Source of the DNA: JAVBLQ01 sp031553435
Lineage (GTDB): Bacteria; Bacteroidota; Bacteroidia; Bacteroidales; Azobacteroidaceae
NCBI GenBank assembly: GCA_031553435.1
Contig: JAVBLQ010000031.1
Location: forward strand, 1-57,256
Length of the DNA stretch: 57,256 bases
Reading direction: 5' to 3'
The translations under genes and the position numbers were made by a program. Positions 31,001-40,516 of the stretch are shown here, in pieces; the stretch's first letter is position 1, and every line of letters starts with the position of its first letter. Below the pieces are notes generated by a model that did not search any database, was not told where the DNA came from, and saw only the letters and a program-made list of their open reading frames with translations.

Positions 31001-32545
31001 CCTTATCAGATGACTTTCCGCGAAAATACAGTCGTCTGTTTGGATGCTCGCATGCGTGCGTTGGGAAATGCCAGCTGTGGCCCCGATGTGATGGAAAAAT
31101 ACGAGTTGAAATCGGAATATACCATATTTAATTTTATGATCATTCCGGTTACCTCGGCTATGAATAGTGAACAACTATCCGAAAAAGCCAGGGTGGAAAG
31201 CCCGGTTTGCGCTGCTGTGAAAATCGAACGGGATCAAAAAGGAAAACTTACATTCTCTACTACTACGCCCAATGCTGTCATTTATTATAAAATCGCTGAT
31301 GGAAGTTACCAACAATACAGCGCTCCCGTTGATTTGCCGGAGGGAGGCCATGTGGAATCATATTGCAAAGCTGACGGTTTATTTGATAGCATGCTGACTA
31401 CTGCCGATTTCAATCTTGTTATTGATAAAACAAAATGGAAAGTAGTCAGGTTTTCCAGCCAAGCCGGAGGAGAAGAAGCTTCTAAAGCCATTGACGATAA
31501 CGAAAGTACAATCTGGCATACACAATGGGGAACGAATGAACCCAGCCATCCACATGAAATCATTGTTGACATGATTGAGACTTATAAAGTGGAGGAATTT
31601 ATTTATCAGGCCAGAAAAGATGGAGAAAACGGACGAATAAAAGACTATTCCATTTATTTCAGTAATAACCCGAATCAATGGGGAAGCGCTGCTGTATCCG
31701 GACAATTTACAAATACTCCCAATCCACAACGTATAAACATTCCCTCTAAACCGGAGGCCAGGTATTTTAAATTAGTCGCCCGTTCGGAAGTCAATGGAAA
31801 AGCCTGGGCCTCTGCAGCAGAGCTGGGTATAGAGGCATCTTCAAAAGTGTCGGGACAGGATATTTCCTGTGAAGAAGAAATAAAAACCGGAAATAAGTAT
31901 TATATACAACATGTTTATACTGGTTTATATCTTCAGGCGCTCCCGGATAAATCTTCCAATTATGAAGGTGACTTTTGCATTAATCCCTTAATTGAAAAAA
32001 ATGAGAATTTTATATTCGATTTTACTCCGGTTGCAGAATTGTCTTCCACATACAATATCGGGATTGCCGGAAAATATATTAGCAAAGGAGATGGAGGCTG
32101 GCGATGTGTATTGGGAAACCTGAAAGATCTGAATGGAAGGATTCAATTGGAAGTAGAACCCGATTGTTCTTTTACGATGCGGGGTTTGTGGCAAACAGGT
32201 AAGTATTTCAACTTAGATTCAAGTAATCCAGGTTCTTATATTTATGCAGATAAAGGAACCGGTACTTACTGGAAACTGAGAGATGCCGGAAATAATACTG
32301 CAATTGATCCGATATATGCCGAAAAATCAGAAGTAAAGGTTTTCCCGACATTTACTTCCGGAACTGTTGTTGTTTCAACTCCTTCTAATGCATCCATACA
32401 AGTAATGGATATTTTCGGAAGAGTTCTGGACTCATACAATTCTTCCGGGACATTGACCCTGGATATGGATTATATGGATGGAATATACCTCGTATCAGTT
32501 TATACCGGAACAGTCAATACATTTAAAGTGATCCTTAAAAAATAA
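28022..32545 (+). CDS. GH2 LacZ-type beta-galactosidase with discoidin, ricin-like and T9SS modules
   Basis: 1507 residues, starting 10 bases after the GH76 stop. Signal peptide to about MAQ. The N-terminus has the LacZ pattern (VNREEARTIAIP, SLNGVWKFKWV, VPSNWQIYG). GH2 domains run to about 650, with acid/base Glu485 in SFGNESGNGN and nucleophile Glu550 in QCENSHAMGN, followed by GEFIWEWKDHG. A Bgal_small_N domain (about 755-1050), a chitobiase/Fn3-like domain (about 1062-1123), an F5/8C domain (about 1137-1270), a ricin-like domain (about 1290-1430) and a T9SS tail complete it. LacZ-type GH2 enzymes with the small C-terminal domain are usually beta-galactosidases, which suggests that the target glycan carries beta-galactose; that substrate is inference. 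Confidence 0.93.
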   Translation: MKICKKFWLTLFATCYGAFNLLMAQTEWNDINITKVNREEARTIAIPFANEQQLLQSKMEDSPYYMSLNGVWKFKWVPDPDKKPADFYTDSYNVSTWDNIDVPSNWQIYGVRNNKSWDPPMYSNFTYPFTYNASTYRIQESPRADWTYNSNMKNPVGSYRREFTIPSDWSGRDVFIRFNGVGAGFYLWINGQQVGYSEDSFLPAEFNITPYIQSGNNIVAVQAYRFTSGSFLECQDFWRLTGIQRDVFIWSAPKTQIRDYFFKADLDANYKNANVTIDLELTGLALSNGKITAQLLENGDPIAQKELSSLKIGKDNKITMVVSDPKKWTAETPDLYDLVLTLEDGANVIDVRGGKVGFRKISVASNGSLLINGKRVIFHGVNRHDHSELTGRTVSKEEMEMDIKTMKRLNINAVRTSHYPNNPYFYELCDQYGLYVLAEANVECHGNMGLSGVAAFRPAMVERAENMVKRFKNHPSIFMWSFGNESGNGNNFQYVSEAVKALDKTRLTHYEGNSQWCDVTSTMYANYDHIKGIGESRQKESNPRPHIQCENSHAMGNAMGNVREMFDLYEKYPALTGEFIWEWKDHGIKLPVPGKSNEYYWAYGGDFNEKPNDGNFVADGLVFSDYTLSAKSYNTKKIYQPIDFSMDADKKTFHLKSKLAFKNIDDLDIYYSVFEDGKEIDKQKLDVTIPAAQIVTVTISALPENAKADAEYFIRFNAYQKNKTWWAEAGYEVANEQIQLKGASKPIYQVPASGDLTVQDDQNNITITGSNFSAVFSKSKGTLASYTLNGKKLVSEALELNLFRAGTDNDKTQTETWDNMGLRNLTVSPGIWDVKKSETDNIVDLKITNTYTAKSPNTFKTQFVFKVASDGTIFVNSTIDPAVKGMIIPKIGYRLEMPKEYENLTWFGCGPWESYSDRKEACFESVYNSTVTEQWEKYILPQETGNKEDVRWVGLISAEGTGLLFVAPTKMAASATHFRAQDIYTNKDNRKKHPYQMTFRENTVVCLDARMRALGNASCGPDVMEKYELKSEYTIFNFMIIPVTSAMNSEQLSEKARVESPVCAAVKIERDQKGKLTFSTTTPNAVIYYKIADGSYQQYSAPVDLPEGGHVESYCKADGLFDSMLTTADFNLVIDKTKWKVVRFSSQAGGEEASKAIDDNESTIWHTQWGTNEPSHPHEIIVDMIETYKVEEFIYQARKDGENGRIKDYSIYFSNNPNQWGSAAVSGQFTNTPNPQRINIPSKPEARYFKLVARSEVNGKAWASAAELGIEASSKVSGQDISCEEEIKTGNKYYIQHVYTGLYLQALPDKSSNYEGDFCINPLIEKNENFIFDFTPVAELSSTYNIGIAGKYISKGDGGWRCVLGNLKDLNGRIQLEVEPDCSFTMRGLWQTGKYFNLDSSNPGSYIYADKGTGTYWKLRDAGNNTAIDPIYAEKSEVKVFPTFTSGTVVVSTPSNASIQVMDIFGRVLDSYNSSGTLTLDMDYMDGIYLVSVYTGTVNTFKVILKK

Positions 32546-32625
32546 TCAGGACAGATTGTCACTGTAAAGAATGCTTGTTTTTATTTAGATATTTTTTATA
32601 TAATAAATTTTAAATCTTTGTGAGT

Positions 32626-35600
32626 ATGGAAAAAATCAACAACTTATTTAGAAAGGTTGCTCTTTTAGCAATCTTGTGTGGAATTTCCTCTTTTGCTTTC
32701 GGGCAAACGCCAATTCCGATTTCGACAGTGGCTGAACTCAGAGCGCTTAGATCTGATGCCGCCGAAGCTGCAGATAAAAGCTATATTTTGATGAATGACA
32801 TCGACCTTGCCGGTGAAACTTTTACAGAAGGACAGTTGATTTATAGTTTCAAAGGAACTTTTGATGGAAACGGTCATGTGATTAAAAATTTCACATATAG
32901 CAATACTTCAACAGGAACTGTAGGCTTTTTCAGGTTTATGAGAGGTACTGTCAAAAATTTAGGATTTGAAAATGCGAATGTTACTGGAGGTGGTAATGGC
33001 GATGGTGTTGGTGTTATTTCAAGTACAGTCAGAGGTGGTACCTTAGAAAATTGTTGGGTAATCAACAGTACAGTAACAAGATCGGGTTCTGACAGATTAG
33101 GAGCCATTGCCGGTAATGCGGATAAAGATAACGCTGCTCAATCAGCTACCATCAAAAATTGTTATGTCTTGAACACAACCGTAACAAATACTAACAGTAT
33201 TGTAGGAGGAATTGTAGGTAGAGCAACTCAAAATACAGCAATTGAAAAATGTTATGTAGAATATTCAACGGTCTATGGAAATGGAGACGTTGGCGGTGTT
33301 GTAGGAAGATTACATGATGGGTCTACCATTAAGTTAAGTTATTCGGCCAATTCAGTTGTTAATGGAAATGACAACACAGGAGGAGTATTGGGTAGATTGT
33401 GGGGAGGAACAGTTGAAAACTCTTATTCTGCTTCTCGTGTAAATTCCCGTTCTTGGCAAGCTGGAGGTGTAGTTGGACAAGCAACTGATAATGCCGGCAG
33501 AATTTCTAATTGCTACTTTTCTGGTATTTTAACCCGTTATGGAGGTAACAGAGCCAGTGGTATTTTAGGTCTTATGGGTGTTGACAATATTACTGTGGAA
33601 AATTGTGTAAACCTTGCAGCTAAAGTTGTCAGTGATGAAAAATACAGAATTGTGAGTTTTGGTACAAGACCATCGACTGTAACTAACAATTATGCATTGG
33701 AAACAATTGCAGTAGCACAAGGAAATGCAAATGAAAACGGAACAGATGTTTCTGCCGCTACAGCTAAAACTCAAGCCTTTTATCAAAATCAATTAGGATG
33801 GGATTTCGATAACAATTGGAAAATGACCAGTGGTTATCCTATCTTAAAATGGCAGACAACCCCAGAAGTATCTGTAGCTATAGAGTCATTAACAGCCGAT
33901 TTGTCTTTGAAAGAAGGAGGCAGCCCTTTGAGTTTGGCAGATTTCCTTTCAGGAAATGGATTGGAACTCACTTTCTCTACCACCAATCCTAAAATTGAAG
34001 TTAACGGAACTACTGTTAGCCTGAAAGCAAGTGCAGTACTTAATGATATTGAAGATGCAGAAATCATTGTTTCTGTTCCCGGAACAGATTTCAGTAATGG
34101 AAAGATTACTATTAAATTAGTGCCTACATTAATCTCAATTGCTAATGCCAACGAATTTGTATCTAAGATTGGAGCAGCTACAGGAGGTGATTTCAAATTG
34201 ATTGCAGATATCGATTTCACAGGAGTAACATTCAACGGAATCCAAACATTTACAGGAAAATTAGATGGTCAGGGACATATCCTGACAAACCTGAATATTC
34301 AACGCGCCGGAGAAGGCGAACTCGGATTATTCTGGCAAGCCAACGGTGCTGAAATTAAAAACTTAGGTATTGAAAATTCTACTATCGGAACAGCTGACAA
34401 CAAACATATTGGTGCAATTGCCGGAAGATTAAACGGTGGAAGCATTAAAGGATGTTATGTGGCTAATTCTAAAATTTCAGGACAAGACCACGTCGGTGCT
34501 TTGGTTGGACAGTTGAACAATGCCGCTGTTATTGAAAATTGTTATTCTACCGCTTATGTTAAAAACAGAGCATGGCAGACAGGAGGTCTTGTGGGATCTA
34601 TCAATCAGGGGACTGTGAAAGACAGTTATTTCTCAGGAGTTATTGTTGGTAACTGGAGCCAGGTAGGAGGTATTGTCGGATTAAAAAATGGTGGAAATAA
34701 TACTTCAAATTTTATAATTAATTGTGTGAATATGGCTTCTTACATCTTAGGAGGAAGCAAAAACAGAGTTTGTGGTAGCAATGATATCGCTTTGACCAAT
34801 AACTATTCTTTGGCTTCTGCAAAAGTAGGAAGTGATGTTGCCGGAGCTGCTGTTATCACCAGTAGTGATGCTACCTCGCTTGACGGTAAAGATATGACAG
34901 ATGCTGAAGCAAAAAGCGCCTCTTTCTATGCAACAACAATGACTTGGGATATGACAGATACCTGGGCTATTCCTGTAGATGGAGCTTCTTATCCGGTATT
35001 GAAATGGCAATTAGCAAGAACTGGAAAAATCCGGACAGGATTCTATTCCGGAGTTGATTTGTTGACTAATCCTATTACAGAAAATGTTTTCTTGTCAGGA
35101 AATACTTATGATTTGAATAAATTTGTTTCAACTCACGGATTGATATTTGCTTATACGGTAAATAATGCTAATGTGTTAGTTAATCAAGGAATTATTTCTC
35201 AGGAAGGTACAGGCTCTTCTGTGGTAACTGGTACATCAACAGCAAGCGCGAACTTTGAAGCTGCTATCACGGTCAATTGTACTGTTGTTCCTACAACCGG
35301 TGTTATTGAAATCACTACTCCTACAGATTTATTAATTGTAACACAACTTCCGACGCGTGATTATATCTTGAAAAACAATCTTGATTTAACCGGAATTTCT
35401 TTTGCCGGATTATGTTCCGAAGCAACTCCTTTCACCGGAACATTTGATGGCAATGGTAAAGTTATTTCAGGATGGACATATAATAACGGCTCAACCAATA
35501 CATTGGCATTGTTCAAATCGACTAAAAATGCTACAATCAAGAACTTAGGTATTGAAAATGTCAGTCTTTACGGAGGGAATGATATTGCCGGTATTGTAAG

Positions 35601-36429
35601 TATTTTAGACGGAGGACTTGTAGAACAATGTTATGTTGCTGCTTCTACGATAAGCGCAAGTGATCGTGCAGCAGGTATCGCTGACAGGTTAATGAATGGT
35701 GCGCAAATTAATAATTGCTATGTTGATGCAGACATAACAGGCCGCGATCAACAAAAAGGAGGTCTTGTTGCAGCTTCTTTCGAAGGTGGAGGAATGGTTA
35801 AAAATTGTTATTTTGCCGGAACCGCCGGTGGAGGAAGATTTACAGGTGCAATGCTTGGTTTATTGGATCGCGATGCTGATGTTTATATTCAAAATTGCTT
35901 GAATCTAGCCACTTCTTTGAGTGGAAGTGAAACAACTTCCCGTATTGGAACTTTTGGAGGAAGATCAGCTTATGCTAAATTTACAAATAACTACTCTATC
36001 AGTACAACTCCGGTAAATGCAAATCTTATCACTGATGGAACTGTAACCGACAGAAACGGCGCCAACCTGCCTGCTGACACTGATGCCACATCGAAAGAAT
36101 TCTATGTTAATACTTTAACCTGGGATTTCACAGACATCTGGGCATTTGCAACAACTCAGGATTATCCGGTATTGCGTATATTCAACAGCCCGGCTATCAT
36201 CACTTCTGCTAAAACAGCAAATCTGAATGAATATGGTATTTCTATCATAAACAATGTGTTGGAAATTTCCGGTTTATCTGCTGATGCTGTTGTTTCCATC
36301 TACAATATAAGTGGACAAAAAATAGCTACATCCAACAACTCTACATTTGTATTACCTGCAAAAGGATTCTATGTAGTTAAAGTTGTTGAAAACGGAAAAG
36401 AATCTGTAATGAAGATTGCTAACAGATAA
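32626..36429 (+). CDS. Second large GLUG-repeat surface protein, T9SS tail
   Basis: 1267 residues; ATG at 32626 is chosen over a GTG two codons earlier. Signal peptide ends near FAFGQ. Three GLUG blocks open with ISTVAELRALRSD (about 29), ISIANANEFVSKIG (about 505) and ITTPTDLLIVTQLP (about 900), each followed by a D(I/L)D(L/F) strand and a GTFDGNGHVI-like turn. GLUG motifs include VGGVVGRL, TGGVLGRL, AGGVVGQ and VGALVGQL. The C-terminal 60-70 residues (ISIINNVLEISGLS to KIANR) are homologous to the tails of the other two GLUG proteins. No catalytic domain is seen. It is a paralogue of the 12510 protein without its Big_2-like module. Confidence 0.84.
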   Translation: MEKINNLFRKVALLAILCGISSFAFGQTPIPISTVAELRALRSDAAEAADKSYILMNDIDLAGETFTEGQLIYSFKGTFDGNGHVIKNFTYSNTSTGTVGFFRFMRGTVKNLGFENANVTGGGNGDGVGVISSTVRGGTLENCWVINSTVTRSGSDRLGAIAGNADKDNAAQSATIKNCYVLNTTVTNTNSIVGGIVGRATQNTAIEKCYVEYSTVYGNGDVGGVVGRLHDGSTIKLSYSANSVVNGNDNTGGVLGRLWGGTVENSYSASRVNSRSWQAGGVVGQATDNAGRISNCYFSGILTRYGGNRASGILGLMGVDNITVENCVNLAAKVVSDEKYRIVSFGTRPSTVTNNYALETIAVAQGNANENGTDVSAATAKTQAFYQNQLGWDFDNNWKMTSGYPILKWQTTPEVSVAIESLTADLSLKEGGSPLSLADFLSGNGLELTFSTTNPKIEVNGTTVSLKASAVLNDIEDAEIIVSVPGTDFSNGKITIKLVPTLISIANANEFVSKIGAATGGDFKLIADIDFTGVTFNGIQTFTGKLDGQGHILTNLNIQRAGEGELGLFWQANGAEIKNLGIENSTIGTADNKHIGAIAGRLNGGSIKGCYVANSKISGQDHVGALVGQLNNAAVIENCYSTAYVKNRAWQTGGLVGSINQGTVKDSYFSGVIVGNWSQVGGIVGLKNGGNNTSNFIINCVNMASYILGGSKNRVCGSNDIALTNNYSLASAKVGSDVAGAAVITSSDATSLDGKDMTDAEAKSASFYATTMTWDMTDTWAIPVDGASYPVLKWQLARTGKIRTGFYSGVDLLTNPITENVFLSGNTYDLNKFVSTHGLIFAYTVNNANVLVNQGIISQEGTGSSVVTGTSTASANFEAAITVNCTVVPTTGVIEITTPTDLLIVTQLPTRDYILKNNLDLTGISFAGLCSEATPFTGTFDGNGKVISGWTYNNGSTNTLALFKSTKNATIKNLGIENVSLYGGNDIAGIVSILDGGLVEQCYVAASTISASDRAAGIADRLMNGAQINNCYVDADITGRDQQKGGLVAASFEGGGMVKNCYFAGTAGGGRFTGAMLGLLDRDADVYIQNCLNLATSLSGSETTSRIGTFGGRSAYAKFTNNYSISTTPVNANLITDGTVTDRNGANLPADTDATSKEFYVNTLTWDFTDIWAFATTQDYPVLRIFNSPAIITSAKTANLNEYGISIINNVLEISGLSADAVVSIYNISGQKIATSNNSTFVLPAKGFYVVKVVENGKESVMKIANR

Positions 36430-36453
36430 GGATAGTATGCCAAAAGAGACTTA

Positions 36454-36519
36454 ATAGAACACAGATGACACGGGTAACGCTGATTTTCACAGCGATTCTC
36501 TGTGTCATCCGTGTTCTAT
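36454..36519. repeat. Palindromic intergenic element, short form
   Basis: Outer arms of 20 bases (36454-36473 and 36500-36519; outer part ATAGAACAC / GTGTTCTAT) pair with two imperfections. Inside is a second perfect stem CGCTG/CAGCG around ATTTTCA, so the whole folds as a long two-part hairpin. The same ACACAGAT/GTGTTCTAT vocabulary recurs at 40313-40497. It lies 24 bases after the second GLUG gene and 31 bases before the SGNH-GLUG gene. It may act as a terminator or RNA-processing signal, or be a dispersed repeat element. Confidence 0.85.
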
Positions 36520-36550
36520 CGGTAAATATTTATTTTTAATTTTTAAGTCT

Positions 36551-39500
36551 ATGAAAAACACTAAATTTTACTTTCTTTTATTCTTCTCTTTCCTCTTTTT
36601 TTCTATTACCATTTACGGCAAAGATATACGTATCCTGGCCATAGGTAACAGCTTTTCTGAGGACGCTGCAGAGCAATACTTATACGAACTTGCCGAGAAA
36701 AATGGGGATAAGTTGATTGTCGGAAATGCTTATCGCGGCGGACAAGGCTTTGAATCACACTGGAATGTGGTCAACAACGGTACTGCTGATTTTGAATACC
36801 GTAAAGTAGTCAATGGAGTCCGCACAAACAATACGGGAAAAACACTCGAATACTGCCTTTTGGATGAAGCCTGGGATTATATCACATTCCAACAAGTCAG
36901 TCAGGATTCGGGACTTCCCAATACTTATGAGCCCTGGTTGGGTTATTTATTGAACTATGTAAAAGGAAAAGCTACCAATGCGCAGGTGAAATTTGCCATA
37001 CATCGCACATGGGCATACTCTAAAGACTCAAATCATGGCGGATTTGCCAATTATAACAATAACCAGATGATCATGTTTCAGGCTATTGTTAATGCAACAA
37101 ACAAAGCCATGACCGATCATCCGGAAATCACCATCCTGATTCCGGCCGGAACTGCTATTCAAAATGGTCGCAGCAGTTTCCTCGGGGATATTTTCAATCG
37201 CGACGGCTACCATTTGTCTTATGGATTAGGTCGTTATACCGCAGCCTGTACATGGCTCGAAGTATTTACAGGAAAAAGTCCGGTGGGAAATTCTTACCGC
37301 CCTTCAACTGTCAGCGAAATAGAAGCGTTAGTTGCCCAACACTCTGCTCATGCGGCTGTAACAACTCCCGATGCTGTTACATCAATGAGCAATATGGGAT
37401 ATACCGGCGATAACACAATTGCTCCGGCAGCTCCTGTAAAAATTAATTTTGGTTCTCTTTCAACCTCTGCAGGATGGAATAGTGTGGCAAACACAAACAA
37501 ATATGTTTTCGGATTGAAAGATACCGGCGGAACCGACACCCAAATGATTGTCATGCTCGATGATGATTTTAATGACGCCAATACGGCAGGAGCGACATCT
37601 ACCACTACTTCTTTGAATATGCCGGAAGATGTATCCAAATCAAGCTTATGGGGTTATTCGAAAGGAAATTTTGAAAACAGAGCCATTCAGCCTACGGGAG
37701 GATTTGTATTCTCCCACCTGAATAAAAATTTAGTTTACGATTTTTATATCTTCTCTTCCAGATCAGGCGCCAGTGATAATCGTGAAACTCAACATGTACT
37801 GTTAGGGGAAAACAGAAAGCGCGCATTTGTTAATGCCGCCAGCAATTCTACTGAACTTGCTTTTGTGAAAGCGATTAAACCCAATGCAAAAGGTGAAATC
37901 AAACTGACGGTAAGCGCTGGTCCGAATAATACGAATGGAAATAGTTTTTATTATATCAATGCCATGCAAATCGTTGCCCGCGAATATGTAGAAGGTGATT
38001 TTGATGATAATGAAGATATTAACAAACCAATCGAAATCAAAACAGAAGCAGATTTCAAAGCTATGGCTTCTGAACAGAATAATGGGAATAATTACACCCT
38101 GATGAATGATATTACCCTTTCAGGAGAATTGAAAGCCGGAAATTTGGTGAATATCTTTTCCGGCACATTTAATGGAAACGGACATGTAATCAGAGGATTA
38201 AATATCAATGATTCTTCTACCGAACAGATAGGTTTGTTCAGGCATTTGAGCGGAACTATCAAAAATCTGGGTCTTGAAAATGCTTCAATCAATGGAAATG
38301 CCAATGTCGGAGGATTCGCAGGTAAAGTACAAGGTGGAACAATTGAAAATTGTTATATCGCAAATAGTTACATTGAAGGACGTGACCATGTCGGTTCTTT
38401 GGCCGGACAATTGGAAAGAGGTGATGCAGGCGGATTGATTCAAAACTGTTATTCTACTTCCACTGTTTATTCCCGTGAATTCCAGGGTGGTGGCTTGGTC
38501 GGGACTTCAGCAGGTTCCGATCCTTCCGGAAAGATAGCTAATTGTTATTTCTCCGGATCGTTGACAGTGAAAAATGCGAATCGCGCCGGAGGTATTATGG
38601 CCTTGAAAGATAATGACGCAGGTCTTGTAATTGAAAACTGTGTGAATCTGGCGGAAGTTGTAAACTGTGGAGCGCGTTATCGTATCGCAAGTATCAATGG
38701 AAGACAAAACGCTACCTTTTCAAATAATTATGCGCTTGCCGGTTTGACATACACCGATACGCAAAGTGCCAATGCAGCAGCTGAAAACGGAACGGATGTT
38801 ACTGCTGATAAGGCAAAAACCAAATCTTTCTATCAAAATGATTTAGGATGGAATTTTGATACGGTTTGGGAAATGCTGGGCGACGGTTATCCGGTATTGA
38901 AAATGCAGAAAAAACCAGTACACGTTCAACTGACCGGAGTAAAGGATATTTATGCTTTGCAGACCGGAAATACAATTGATCTGAACGAAATCAAATCTCT
39001 CAGAGGATTGTCTATAACTTTCAACGGCAGCAACAGCAAGCTTACGATCGAAAACAATATCGCAACAGTTACCGGATCAATCAACGGACCCGAAAATGCA
39101 GACATCACCATTTCGGTTAATAGCGCTGATTATGTAATTGACAATGGTGTTTTACGTATCCAATTGATTCCTACAGGTTCAATAAAAATTTCATCTCCCG
39201 AAGATCTTGTTTTTGTAACAGCCAATCCTGCGCTGACTTTCGAACTTTCCCAGAACATTGATATGACAGATGTAACATTCTCCGGCTTGTGTTCGGAATC
39301 CAGCCCGTTTACCGGAACTTTCGACGGAAAAGGCTATGTAATTAAAGGTCTGAAATATGAAAATACAGCGACTTCAGCAATGGGATTATTCAGAAAGACG
39401 AAAAATGCGACTGTTAAAAACTTAGGATTGACAGATGTCAGATTGATCGGATATGATAACATAGGAGCTATTGCCGGTATCATGGAAGGTGGAAAAGTGG

Positions 39501-40306
39501 AACAATGCCATGTAACCGGATATGTTGAAGCCCGCGACAGAGCTGCCGGAATAGGAGGTTATATTTTATCCGGAGCAACTGTTGAAAATTGCTATGTTAT
39601 GGCCGATATTAAAGCTCGTGAACATCAATTAGGCGGTGTAACTGCCGCTACTTTTGAAGGAGGAGCAACCATCAGGAATTGCTATTACTCAGGAACACTT
39701 ACAGGAGGAGGTCATGGAGCTTCAATGGTAGGGTTGATAGATCGCGATGGTGATGTGATTATCGAAAACTGCCTCAATCTGGCCACATCAGTTACAGGAA
39801 GAGTGCCTTTCCGTATTTGTAGCTGGAATTCCCGTGAAAGCTTTGCGAAGTTCTCCAACAATTACTCGATCTCTTCTACTTTGGTGGGAACTGCAGTCGT
39901 AGCTGATGGAACCGCCACTAACAGAAACGGAGTAAATCTTCCTGATGATGCGAATGCCAAATCAAAAGACTTTTATACAGGAACATTGAAATGGGATTTC
40001 AATAATACCTGGACTTTCATTACAGATGTAGATTATCCTGTCTTAAAAGTATTCTCGCATTCGGGAACCGGATTCAAACCAAATAATGCTACAGATTCTT
40101 ACTTGATTAGTAAAATAGACAATATGGTTTATGTAAGCAATCTTTCTGAAAAAGCAGCTATATCAGTTTTTACTATCCAGGGACAACAATTGATTTCTGA
40201 TGGATCAGTTTCCGGAGAGTTCTCTTTCCAACTACCGTCAAAAGGAGTGTATATCATAAAGATTACGGCAAACGGAAACGATTCTGTTATTAAATTGATC
40301 TATTGA
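36551..40306 (+). CDS. SGNH-hydrolase / GLUG fusion protein, T9SS tail
   Basis: 1251 residues with signal peptide. An N-terminal DUF4886-like SGNH hydrolase (about 24-265) shows Ser34 in AIGNSFSED and an Asp218/His221 pair in DGYHLSY, consistent with an esterase-type catalytic set. Next comes a beta-sandwich module of about 190 residues (about 292-482, from INFGSLS to INAMQIV), also found twice in the 49945 protein. Two GLUG blocks follow (from about 493, IEIKTEADFKAMASE, and about 875, IKISSPEDLVFVT), then a sorting-type tail. Acting as a surface carbohydrate esterase anchored to the substrate by the GLUG region is inference. The fusion links the GLUG proteins to catabolism. It is flanked on both sides by related palindromic elements. 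Confidence 0.87.
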   Translation: MKNTKFYFLLFFSFLFFSITIYGKDIRILAIGNSFSEDAAEQYLYELAEKNGDKLIVGNAYRGGQGFESHWNVVNNGTADFEYRKVVNGVRTNNTGKTLEYCLLDEAWDYITFQQVSQDSGLPNTYEPWLGYLLNYVKGKATNAQVKFAIHRTWAYSKDSNHGGFANYNNNQMIMFQAIVNATNKAMTDHPEITILIPAGTAIQNGRSSFLGDIFNRDGYHLSYGLGRYTAACTWLEVFTGKSPVGNSYRPSTVSEIEALVAQHSAHAAVTTPDAVTSMSNMGYTGDNTIAPAAPVKINFGSLSTSAGWNSVANTNKYVFGLKDTGGTDTQMIVMLDDDFNDANTAGATSTTTSLNMPEDVSKSSLWGYSKGNFENRAIQPTGGFVFSHLNKNLVYDFYIFSSRSGASDNRETQHVLLGENRKRAFVNAASNSTELAFVKAIKPNAKGEIKLTVSAGPNNTNGNSFYYINAMQIVAREYVEGDFDDNEDINKPIEIKTEADFKAMASEQNNGNNYTLMNDITLSGELKAGNLVNIFSGTFNGNGHVIRGLNINDSSTEQIGLFRHLSGTIKNLGLENASINGNANVGGFAGKVQGGTIENCYIANSYIEGRDHVGSLAGQLERGDAGGLIQNCYSTSTVYSREFQGGGLVGTSAGSDPSGKIANCYFSGSLTVKNANRAGGIMALKDNDAGLVIENCVNLAEVVNCGARYRIASINGRQNATFSNNYALAGLTYTDTQSANAAAENGTDVTADKAKTKSFYQNDLGWNFDTVWEMLGDGYPVLKMQKKPVHVQLTGVKDIYALQTGNTIDLNEIKSLRGLSITFNGSNSKLTIENNIATVTGSINGPENADITISVNSADYVIDNGVLRIQLIPTGSIKISSPEDLVFVTANPALTFELSQNIDMTDVTFSGLCSESSPFTGTFDGKGYVIKGLKYENTATSAMGLFRKTKNATVKNLGLTDVRLIGYDNIGAIAGIMEGGKVEQCHVTGYVEARDRAAGIGGYILSGATVENCYVMADIKAREHQLGGVTAATFEGGATIRNCYYSGTLTGGGHGASMVGLIDRDGDVIIENCLNLATSVTGRVPFRICSWNSRESFAKFSNNYSISSTLVGTAVVADGTATNRNGVNLPDDANAKSKDFYTGTLKWDFNNTWTFITDVDYPVLKVFSHSGTGFKPNNATDSYLISKIDNMVYVSNLSEKAAISVFTIQGQQLISDGSVSGEFSFQLPSKGVYIIKITANGNDSVIKLIY

Positions 40307-40312
40307 TAAAAT

Positions 40313-40497
40313 AATTACGAGGTTGTCTCAAAAGTAAAATTAGAACACGAAATACACAGAATACACAGAAATTCACTGTTTATATATTTTTATAATATAC
40401 TTATATTCAGTTGAAAATTAAAAAATAATCCGTGTTTTTCTGTTTAATCTGTGTCGTCCGTGTTCTATTGATCTGTTTTTGAGATAACCTCGATAAT
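40313..40497. repeat. Palindromic intergenic element, long form (MITE-like)
   Basis: Outer ends CGAGGTTGTCTCAAAA (from 40318) and TTTTGAGATAACCTCG (to 40492) are inverted repeats, and the inverted relation continues inward through TAGAACACG / CGTGTTCTA and ACACAGA / TCTGTGT, giving arms of roughly 60 bases around an AT-rich centre. The internal words match the element at 36454-36519. No open reading frame is inside. Terminal inverted repeats and a size of about 185 bp resemble a non-autonomous transposable element, but no target-site duplication is certain (flanking TA dinucleotides are seen on both sides, which means little in AT-rich DNA). Confidence 0.8.
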
Positions 40498-40516
40498 AAT
40501 AAACTTTAAATATCTT

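Noticed and set aside
40313..40497. Full insertion sequence
   Set aside because: Terminal inverted repeats exist but no transposase frame lies inside or next to it, so at most it is a non-autonomous element.
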